The notes below the pieces were generated by a model that was not told the DNA's origin, did no database searches, and was given only the letters and a program-made list of their open reading frames with translations. The position numbers and the translations under genes were made by a program. This document shows positions 1 to 5,353 of a DNA stretch of 6,177 bases, in pieces. Numbering within the stretch: the stretch's first letter is position 1; each line of letters starts with the position of its first letter. The DNA comes from Candidatus Melainabacteria bacterium (GTDB lineage: Bacteria > Cyanobacteriota > Vampirovibrionia > 2-02-FULL-35-15), in assembly GCA_023250175.1 (NCBI GenBank), contig JAHFBD010000139.1:1-6177 (forward strand). Direction: 5' to 3'.

Positions 1-111
1 GAAGGTGTTATAAGTGACAGAGCCGCAACACTATGGAAAGCCAGGTTTGGGAGTACAGCGAAAAAATCAGCGGTAGATAGAAACCAATATAGCTATGAAA
101 AAAACCTATAG
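1..111 (+). CDS. Possible C-terminal tail of an unidentified upstream protein (partial)
   Basis: Reading frame 1 is open from the window edge to a TAG at 109-111. The other two + strand frames are closed by stops within the first 15 nt. The 36 visible residues include SDRAATLWKARFG followed by a Lys/Ala/Asn-rich charged end, which looks like an ordinary soluble C-terminus. The first 70 nt are about 46% GC, clearly above the AT-rich surroundings, so they may belong to a gene with different constraints. The frame would overlap the start of the Nudix gene by 17 nt, which is compatible with an operon. I do not recognise the family, and an open frame of this length could also arise by chance. Confidence 0.3.
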   Translation, partial: EGVISDRAATLWKARFGSTAKKSAVDRNQYSYEKNL

Positions 112-505
112 TGCTGGTGGTGTTGTAACAAATAAAAAAGGACAAATACTTGTCGTCAATCAAAATTGGAACTCATGGTCTCTACCTAAAGGACATATAG
201 ATAAGGGCGAGGAAAAACTTGAAGCAGCAATTCGAGAAATTTATGAAGAGTCAGGAATAAGAAAGCTAACTTTTGTTAGTGAATTACCCACATATGAGCG
301 ATATAAAATTTCCTTAGATGGTGGGGATGATAAATCAGAATTAAAAGTAATTTATATGTTTTTGTTTACTACAAATGAAGAAGAGTTAAAACCTGTAGAT
401 CCCGATAATCCAGAGGCTAGGTGGGTAGAAAAAGATGAAGTAGCTACATTACTGACGCATGAGAAGGATAAAGAGTTTTTTTTAAGTATTAAAAACACGA
501 TATAA
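95..505 (+). CDS. Nudix hydrolase, Ap4A-hydrolase/MutT-like
   Basis: This is a cytoplasmic, Mg2+-dependent hydrolase of nucleoside diphosphates linked to another group (family knowledge). The 136 residues form a complete single Nudix domain. AGGVV at residues 7-11 is the first strand, and SLPKGHIDKGE at 29-39 runs into a perfect Nudix box at 33-55, with Gly33, Glu39, Arg47-Glu48, Glu51-Glu52 and Gly54 all in place. The LPKGH lead-in is typical of diadenosine-polyphosphate hydrolases and related diphosphohydrolases, but the substrate cannot be fixed from sequence alone. The ATG at 95 is the first start after an in-frame TAG at 74-76, and no Shine-Dalgarno sequence precedes it. The stop lies 8 nt before the cupin gene, so the two probably share a transcript. 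The family call is firm; the substrate is inferred. Confidence 0.95.
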   Translation: MKKTYSAGGVVTNKKGQILVVNQNWNSWSLPKGHIDKGEEKLEAAIREIYEESGIRKLTFVSELPTYERYKISLDGGDDKSELKVIYMFLFTTNEEELKPVDPDNPEARWVEKDEVATLLTHEKDKEFFLSIKNTI

Positions 506-513
506 TACCTAAT

Positions 514-900
514 GTGCAACACAACAAACACAATCCAGGACTAAATAATCAGCAATTAAAATTAGAAACCCGTCCTTGGGGTGGATATATGGTTCTTCTT
601 GATAATGAGATATGCAAAGTAAAAAAGTTAGTAATAAACCCCAAGAAAAGATTTAGCTTGCAATATCATCATAAAAGAACAGAAACTTGGATTATTGTAA
701 AAGGAAAAGTAGAAATTACCCTTGGAGATAAAAAAAAGATTTACTCATATGGTGAGACAATAACAGTTCCTGTAAAAACGGTTCATAGGATAGAAAATAT
801 TGGAGATGAAGAAGCTGAGATTATTGAAGTGCAGACAGGAAGTTATTTTGGTGAGGATGATATTGTACGAATAGAAGATGATTTTGGAAGAGTACAGTAA
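514..900 (+). CDS. Stand-alone cupin of the type II mannose-6-phosphate isomerase family
   Basis: The 128 residues match the C-terminal cupin domain of bifunctional GDP-mannose pyrophosphorylase/phosphomannose isomerases (ManC/AlgA type). RPWGGY at 20-25 is the entry motif. QYHHKRTETW at 50-59 carries the metal-binding His and Glu, His91 in VHRIEN is the last metal ligand, and QTGSYFGEDDIVR at 107-119 is the family's closing signature. The nucleotidyltransferase half is absent and nothing before the gene encodes it, so this is a natural single-domain form. It may isomerise mannose-6-phosphate/fructose-6-phosphate or act on another sugar phosphate. The start must be GTG at 514: an in-frame TAA lies at 490-492, no ATG intervenes, and the next ATG (589) would cut into RPWGGY. 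No Shine-Dalgarno sequence is visible. It sits 8 nt after the Nudix gene and 8 nt before prmC. Confidence 0.9.
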   Translation: MQHNKHNPGLNNQQLKLETRPWGGYMVLLDNEICKVKKLVINPKKRFSLQYHHKRTETWIIVKGKVEITLGDKKKIYSYGETITVPVKTVHRIENIGDEEAEIIEVQTGSYFGEDDIVRIEDDFGRVQ

Positions 901-908
901 AGCCTAAC

Positions 909-1760
909 ATGCAAGAATCAAAAAGTAAAAAAGAAATAGAACAAAAGTTTGTTCAAAAACTGATATTAGCAGGTATTGAAGAAAAGGAAGCTAAAAAAGA
1001 AATCTTAATTCTATCTAAAGAGTTTGGAGAAGATAATTTTCACAAGATTGAAAATGTTGTAAATGAAAGAATTAAATCTAGAACACCTCTTCAATACCTT
1101 ATTAGTAAAGCCTATTTTATGGACTTTGAGGTAAAGGTAAATAATAAAGTTTTAATACCGCGACCCGAGACAGAGATTCTAGTAGAAGAAATTATTTATA
1201 TAAGTACATTCCAATCTGCTTCTGCCACAGTAAAAATATTAGATATAGGTACTGGTTCTGGAATCATTGCTATTGCACTTGCTAGACTGATCCCAAACTC
1301 ACAAATTGTTGCAATTGATATTGAAAGGGGAATTATAGATGTTGCATATGAAAATGCAAAGCAAAATAATGTTCAAGATAAAATTCAATTTTCTATCTGT
1401 GATATCTTTTCAAAACAAGCTGAAACATTATTTGAAAACAATAATTTTAACCTAGTAATTTCTAACCCCCCATATATAAAAGAAGCAATTTATAATACTT
1501 TCCAGCCCGAGGTTAAACATGAGCCTAAAATAGCACTATGTGGATCGATGGAAAATAAAACCGGGTTAATTTATTATGAGAGAATTGTTGAATTAATATA
1601 TAGAAGGCAACCTATATCTACTATGCTAGCTTTTGAAATTGATCCTCCTTTAGTTAAGGACTTGGAAACATTATTAAGTAAAAAGAAGCTGAATAACTAT
1701 AAAATAGGAAAAGATTACAATGGCTTGGATAGATATTTATTTGTATCTCTTGAGACCTAG
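909..1760 (+). CDS. prmC: Peptide chain release factor N5-glutamine methyltransferase PrmC (HemK)
   Basis: PrmC methylates, from S-adenosylmethionine, the Gln of the GGQ motif in release factors RF1 and RF2, which raises termination efficiency (family knowledge). At 283 residues it has the usual length. Residues 1-75 form the helical release-factor-binding domain and end in RTPLQYL. The hallmark VLIPRPETEILVEE at 81-94 joins it to the Rossmann methyltransferase fold. SAM motif I is LDIGTGSG at 111-118, an acidic residue after the next strand is Asp137, and the catalytic NPPY is at 186-189. All key residues are present. In many bacteria prmC follows prfA, but here it follows a cupin gene by 8 nt and no release-factor gene is in view. 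The ATG at 909 has no clear Shine-Dalgarno sequence, so translation may depend on coupling to the cupin gene. Confidence 0.96.
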   Translation: MQESKSKKEIEQKFVQKLILAGIEEKEAKKEILILSKEFGEDNFHKIENVVNERIKSRTPLQYLISKAYFMDFEVKVNNKVLIPRPETEILVEEIIYISTFQSASATVKILDIGTGSGIIAIALARLIPNSQIVAIDIERGIIDVAYENAKQNNVQDKIQFSICDIFSKQAETLFENNNFNLVISNPPYIKEAIYNTFQPEVKHEPKIALCGSMENKTGLIYYERIVELIYRRQPISTMLAFEIDPPLVKDLETLLSKKKLNNYKIGKDYNGLDRYLFVSLET

Positions 1761-1767
1761 CTAATTA

Positions 1768-1798
1768 TTGACAAATCATTCTGTAATCACAATTTAAA
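1768..1798 (+). promoter_or_regulatory. Candidate sigma-70-type promoter for the 860-residue gene
   Basis: A perfect TTGACA box lies at 1768-1773, just after prmC ends. The best -10-like hexamer at usable distance is TTTAAA at 1793-1798 (4 of 6 matches, 19-nt spacer), which is weak and long. A better -10-like hexamer, TATAAA at 1865-1870, lacks a well-spaced -35 box (TTGGAA at 1838 is 21 nt away). A promoter somewhere in 1761-1899 is likely, because the following gene has its own long leader. Which box is used is uncertain. Confidence 0.3.
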
Positions 1799-1800
1799 AG

Positions 1801-1858
1801 AAAAAGTTTAAGCTTTTTATATTTCCTTAAGTTTTACTTGGAATAAAAAAGTTTAAGC
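1801..1858 (+). repeat. 13-nt direct repeat pair in the intergenic leader
   Basis: AAAAAGTTTAAGC occurs at 1801-1813 and again at 1846-1858, 45 nt apart start to start (about four helical turns). A related TTAAGTTTT lies between them around 1827-1835. The first copy runs into CTTTTT, giving a weak AAAAAG/CTTTTT hairpin at 1801-1818 that could be a poor terminator for the prmC transcript. Spacing on one face of the helix would suit a regulator binding site, but the repeat is AT-rich and chance is possible. Confidence 0.45.
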
Positions 1859-1886
1859 CTTCGTTATAAAAAGTGTAAGAAATATT

Positions 1887-1893
1887 TAAGGAG
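1887..1893 (+). promoter_or_regulatory. Strong Shine-Dalgarno sequence
   Basis: TAAGGAG ends 6 nt before the ATG at 1900, a near-ideal match and spacing that fixes the start of the 860-residue protein. None of the other starts visible in the window has a comparable site. Confidence 0.85.
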
Positions 1894-1899
1894 AAAATA

Positions 1900-4482
1900 A
1901 TGGAAACCACACCTGTTTCTAATACCACAGTATTGCCTAAAAAAGATATAAGTACTCAATTAGGAGCCCAGCTAGTACCTGAAAAAAATGTAGAAGGATT
2001 ACCTGATATTAAACAAGAAGAAAATCAGTGGAAGGCTGAAATGTCTATTGCAAATGCAATGTCACAGCTTAAATTGTTAGCTTCCCAGAAACTAAAAACC
2101 ACAGACATCTTAAATATAATTACTGATTTAATTACAACAGATACATTATCAGAATTAAATAATGAAGCCAGATCATATTTAAGTAGCTTAGAATATAAAC
2201 CAATAGAGTCTATTAATGGAAATACAACAACATATAAAAATCCTGTCAAATTTAATCTGGAACCAGAAACCCTTCCAATAATTGCTGATTTAGTTCTGGA
2301 AGCAGCTTTAGATAAAAATATTGCTCCGCAAGTTATTGAGCGAGTTTTATTTAAACCCCAGGTTTTAACAAAACTTGCAGTAGTTTATGAACATGGTTTT
2401 ATGCTTGGAGCTAATAGCCCGGATGAAAAAGAACAATTAATAAGAAAACTAATTAAACAATATGCTAATGACGATGCTGCTTTAAGATTTATTAAAAAAG
2501 TAATTCCAACAATTAGTCTTAATGAAAATACAAAGATCAACGCTTATGAAGCTGTTATTAATGATCCTGTACTATATTCAAAAATTGTGCTTACCCATAG
2601 ATGGATTTGTAAAAAGTATGGAGTGGATCCAAATGATGTTGATAAACAGCTTATAAACAAAAATGGAGTAAATCCTATTGCTAAAGAACTTACAAATATA
2701 ATTACACAAACAGGTCCTGTAAAAAGCCTTCAGCTTTTAATTGCAAACTTAAGACAAGATGCTCCTATTCCTTATGATAAAAACCTTACTATAGGTGAAT
2801 CTTTATTTTTTAAACCATTAATAGACACACAAACTGTTTCACCAATTCAATTTTTATTAGATTGCTTTGAACGTGGGATTAAAAATGTAGAATTTGCTGC
2901 AGATCTTTTACCTTTTGATCCAATAAAAAGATTACCTGGTGAATATACTGATAAAGAGATAGAAAGAATCAGGGAATTAGGAAAGACTCTTGGACTTACC
3001 TTTACAGTACATTCTCCTATAGTTGGTCCATTACATCCCAAGATAAAGTTTGTATCAGTGTTAGAGGATGCTGCAGACAATGTTCAAATTATTAAAGACA
3101 CGATAGATTTTGCTAATAAGCTAGGAGCAAGAAATGTTGTTGTCCATATATCAGACCGTAACAGTGAAGATGCTATTAAGCAATATGCTGAAATAGCAAC
3201 GCATGCAATTGGCAAATGGTCTTTAGACGGAAAGCCTTTAAAGATAGGCTTTGAAAACTATATGAATAAGGCACTTCCTGATGGTACAAGACCATTTCCT
3301 ACCATTGAAGAACATTTTGAACCATTTTCAAAGATAGTTAAGCAAGTAGCTAAAACTGCTATTGAACAAAATCAAAATCCAACAGAAGCATTGCAACATT
3401 GTGCTTTATTGCTTGACTCGGCACATTTTAATTTAGTTACAAATTTTGAAGACCCTTTACGTGCAGTAGCAGTTCTTCCAGAGCTGGCTTATAAATTAGG
3501 TAAGGAACTTTTATCTGACAGCCAGTTAGGCTCTAAGCTAAAAGAAACCGGATTTGATATTGAAAGGTTTGTAAAAGGACTAGTTACTGAGCTTCATTTA
3601 AATCAAAATATCGGTCCTATTGGTTTTACTGTACCAAATAAAGACTACAATGCAGACATTCACAATCCGGTAGAAAGCATTGGAAGTATTGATAACATTG
3701 GTTTTGTAAGCTTAATTCAAGACTTTGGATTTGGAGATGTGGATGGAAGTGGAAGTAATGATGGGCTTGTAATTTTAGCAGAACAGAAAAAACCATTAAG
3801 TCCTGGTGGGTTACAAATACTTTATAATGCCGCAAAACAAGCTCCAAATATTAATATTCCAAAAGGAGTAGAATGCATAAAATATTTTGTAGAAAGAGGG
3901 ATTGAGGCTATTAATAAATTTAAAGCTGTTAATGAAGGTGAATTTAATAGATTAAAATCTTTGTTGGAGACTGATAAAGAAGGTGAAGTGCACAATTACT
4001 ATGCTTATGTAGCTGGTAGACTTGGGATTGATCATTTAATTGAACACTTGAATAGAAGAGCCTTTCATAGGGTTCTTTGTGCACAAGCCAACTCTATATC
4101 ATTAAAGGATCTTACTTCATTACCGTTAGAAGATATTGCATTAAAGACTTATGAAAGTGGGGAATTAATAATTAAAAAAGGAGTAACACTTGATGAAGCC
4201 CGTGAGAAGGGTAATAATAAGTTTTACTTAACTGCTAAAGGTAGTGTAATAATTCAGCCTGGTGATAATGTAAAAGATTTTGAGTTAAAAGCAGGAGTCC
4301 CCTTTGGTGAAGCTATGTTTTTATCTGGCGAACCCCGTAGCGCAAACGTTATTGCAGGTTCTAATGGGGCTACATTGGTTGAAATCTCAGAAAATGATTT
4401 CTGGTCAATGTATAAACTACTAGCTCCATTTCAAGAAAGGTTAGATACCCATTACGAGAAGCGATTTGGAATTACTAGGTAA
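1900..4482 (+). CDS. Endonuclease IV/xylose-isomerase-like TIM-barrel protein fused to a C-terminal cyclic-nucleotide-binding domain
   Basis: This 860-residue protein has no signal peptide or membrane segment and is probably cytoplasmic. Residues 1-45 look disordered, and about 46-300 are helical and unrecognised. About 315-632 read as a sugar-phosphate-isomerase/AP-endonuclease 2 TIM barrel, with candidate metal ligands in strand order: His371 (TVHSP), His416 (VVVHISD), Glu452 (GFEN), Asp506 and His509 (LLLDSAHF), His566 (ELHLN), Asp586 and His588 (DIH), Glu628 (LAEQK). A helical linker (about 635-730) leads to a cyclic-nucleotide-binding domain (about 735-850). Its phosphate-binding cassette FGEAMFLSGEPRSANV (802-817) keeps Glu804, which contacts the ribose, and Arg813, which contacts the phosphate. 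There is no helix-turn-helix, so this is not a CRP-type regulator. The inferred role is a metal-dependent enzyme, perhaps a phosphoesterase or sugar isomerase, switched by cAMP or cGMP. The substrate is unknown. The gene stands alone between two operons and has its own Shine-Dalgarno site. Confidence 0.9.
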   Translation: METTPVSNTTVLPKKDISTQLGAQLVPEKNVEGLPDIKQEENQWKAEMSIANAMSQLKLLASQKLKTTDILNIITDLITTDTLSELNNEARSYLSSLEYKPIESINGNTTTYKNPVKFNLEPETLPIIADLVLEAALDKNIAPQVIERVLFKPQVLTKLAVVYEHGFMLGANSPDEKEQLIRKLIKQYANDDAALRFIKKVIPTISLNENTKINAYEAVINDPVLYSKIVLTHRWICKKYGVDPNDVDKQLINKNGVNPIAKELTNIITQTGPVKSLQLLIANLRQDAPIPYDKNLTIGESLFFKPLIDTQTVSPIQFLLDCFERGIKNVEFAADLLPFDPIKRLPGEYTDKEIERIRELGKTLGLTFTVHSPIVGPLHPKIKFVSVLEDAADNVQIIKDTIDFANKLGARNVVVHISDRNSEDAIKQYAEIATHAIGKWSLDGKPLKIGFENYMNKALPDGTRPFPTIEEHFEPFSKIVKQVAKTAIEQNQNPTEALQHCALLLDSAHFNLVTNFEDPLRAVAVLPELAYKLGKELLSDSQLGSKLKETGFDIERFVKGLVTELHLNQNIGPIGFTVPNKDYNADIHNPVESIGSIDNIGFVSLIQDFGFGDVDGSGSNDGLVILAEQKKPLSPGGLQILYNAAKQAPNINIPKGVECIKYFVERGIEAINKFKAVNEGEFNRLKSLLETDKEGEVHNYYAYVAGRLGIDHLIEHLNRRAFHRVLCAQANSISLKDLTSLPLEDIALKTYESGELIIKKGVTLDEAREKGNNKFYLTAKGSVIIQPGDNVKDFELKAGVPFGEAMFLSGEPRSANVIAGSNGATLVEISENDFWSMYKLLAPFQERLDTHYEKRFGITR

Positions 4483-4521
4483 GAGCTTATTTAAATACCA
4501 AGCTTCTTAGCAATTTTTTTT
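4480..4521 (+). terminator. Candidate rho-independent terminator after the 860-residue gene
   Basis: TAAGAGCTT (4480-4488, including the stop codon) can pair with AAGCTTCTTA (4500-4509), leaving one bulged base and an 11-nt loop. GCAA and an eight-T run at 4514-4521 follow. The stem is weak, with few GC pairs, but its position directly at the stop codon is right. The element lies inside the 3' end of the opposite-strand coiled-coil gene. Read on the - strand the stem is not followed by a T run, so it would serve only the + strand. Confidence 0.4.
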
Positions 4522-4970
4522 AATTCTGGTTTTTTTAGTGTTTGTAAAAGCTCAACAAGTTGTTCATTTTTAGCTTTTTCTTGAAGAATATGGTTTGATA
4601 ATTGTTCTGCCAAGCGCTTTACTTCTTTATTTTCCTGTAAAATCTCTTTATAATTATTGTTTTGTTTTTCCATCGCTTCTTTTTCAGCTTTTACCTGGTA
4701 GTATTCACTATGTAAATTTGATAATTCCTGCTCTCTCTGACCCAATTGCCAGCTTACTTTTTGAATCTGAGTTTCTAAGGAGCTTATGTGTTGTTTGAGT
4801 TCACTAACCAAAGTATGTTCTTGTTTAAGAGCAATTCTATCGTCTACTAATACTTTTAAGATAGAGTGTATTTGATTTGATATGACATCTGCAGATTGTG
4901 CTTGCTCAGGTTCCCATAACTGCTCAAAACCTTCTAAGCTTGTACTTTCTTTTTTTAATGGAATACTCAT
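4491..4970 (-). CDS. Coiled-coil protein of unknown function
   Basis: I do not recognise the family. The 159 residues start with a short Glu/Gln-rich segment (1-30). A long heptad-like region rich in Glu, Lys, Gln and Leu follows at about 35-145, expected to form an extended coiled coil. The end, LKKPELKKIAKKLGI (145-159), is basic and resembles the first helix of Rho-N/SAP-like nucleic-acid-binding motifs, but the rest of such a domain is missing. There are no cysteines, signal peptide or membrane segment. The ATG at 4970 is the first possible start, since an in-frame TAA lies two codons upstream. There is no Shine-Dalgarno sequence. It is the last gene of the - strand run, 61 nt after the four-cysteine gene, and its stop faces that of the 860-residue gene across 8 nt. 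A structural, adaptor or scaffold role is a guess. Confidence 0.8.
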   Translation of the reverse strand: MSIPLKKESTSLEGFEQLWEPEQAQSADVISNQIHSILKVLVDDRIALKQEHTLVSELKQHISSLETQIQKVSWQLGQREQELSNLHSEYYQVKAEKEAMEKQNNNYKEILQENKEVKRLAEQLSNHILQEKAKNEQLVELLQTLKKPELKKIAKKLGI

Positions 4971-5031
4971 ATTTTATAGTGACGATCTTATCTTGATTTT
5001 GATTCTTAAACAAGTCATATAAACGATGTAT

Positions 5032-5319
5032 TTAATCTAAATCATCTAAAGCAAATGGATTTATTTTAGGTTGTTCTTTTTTTGCTTGCGGGGTTAAAGG
5101 CTGGTTAACTGATTGTTTAGCAGTTTGTGTAGCTGGTTGTTGAGTTGAAGTTGTTGTAGGTTTAGCCGGGGTTTGGAGATTTAAAGCATTTGTATAAGCC
5201 AATACCGTTGCTGAACAAAGTTTTAACTGCTTTACATACCACATACAAAGCTCTTCCTGACATAAGGCAGGAACCTCTTTGTTTATACTTAGAAGTGGAC
5301 AATAAGGAGTTTCGGCCAT
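5032..5319 (-). CDS. Small four-cysteine protein with Thr/Gln/Pro-rich tail
   Basis: The function is unknown. The 95 residues divide in two. Residues 1-48 hold four cysteines (Cys7, Cys20, Cys25, Cys35) in the pattern C-P-L-L, C-x4-C-x-W-Y, then C nine residues on. This resembles small bacterial and phage proteins with a C-x4-C-x-W motif that are thought to bind zinc or an iron-sulfur cluster. Residues 50-85 are low-complexity Thr/Gln/Pro/Lys, probably disordered, and the end NPFALDDLD is an acidic short motif that could be a docking peptide. The ATG at 5319 is the first start after an in-frame TAA at 5329-5331. No Shine-Dalgarno sequence is present. It lies 34 nt after argS and 61 nt before the coiled-coil gene, so all three may be one transcript. 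Metal binding is inferred from the cysteine spacing alone. Confidence 0.75.
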   Translation of the reverse strand: MAETPYCPLLSINKEVPALCQEELCMWYVKQLKLCSATVLAYTNALNLQTPAKPTTTSTQQPATQTAKQSVNQPLTPQAKKEQPKINPFALDDLD

Positions 5320-5325
5320 ATCGTT

Positions 5326-5334
5326 ATTTTATCA
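5326..5334 (-). promoter_or_regulatory. Possible extended -10 element before the four-cysteine gene
   Basis: On the - strand the bases read TGATAAAAT, an extended -10 (TGn plus TAAAAT, 5 of 6 matches to TATAAT). A start about 7 nt downstream would fall at the A of the ATG at 5319, giving a leaderless message. No -35 box is visible, and AT-rich DNA makes chance matches common. Confidence 0.2.
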
Positions 5335-5353
5335 TTGAATCAGTAAATTTTAA

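Noticed and set aside
2025..3847. Three short - strand open frames inside the 860-residue gene
   Set aside because: All lie within a strongly supported + strand gene and show no family motif. One (3626-3847) is His/Gln/Leu-rich, typical of antisense noise.
4087..4482. CRP/FNR-type transcription factor reading of the cNMP domain
   Set aside because: The protein ends shortly after the cNMP domain and has no helix-turn-helix, so direct DNA regulation through this end is not supported.
4595..4798. 67-residue hydrophobic + strand open frame
   Set aside because: It is antisense to the coiled-coil gene. Its hydrophobic look comes from reading Lys/Glu-rich codons in reverse complement.
4985..5013. 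Possible - strand promoter for the coiled-coil gene (TTGTTT, 17-nt spacer, TAAGAT)
   Set aside because: Only 3 of 6 and 4 of 6 matches in very AT-rich DNA. The gene can equally be served by the argS transcript.
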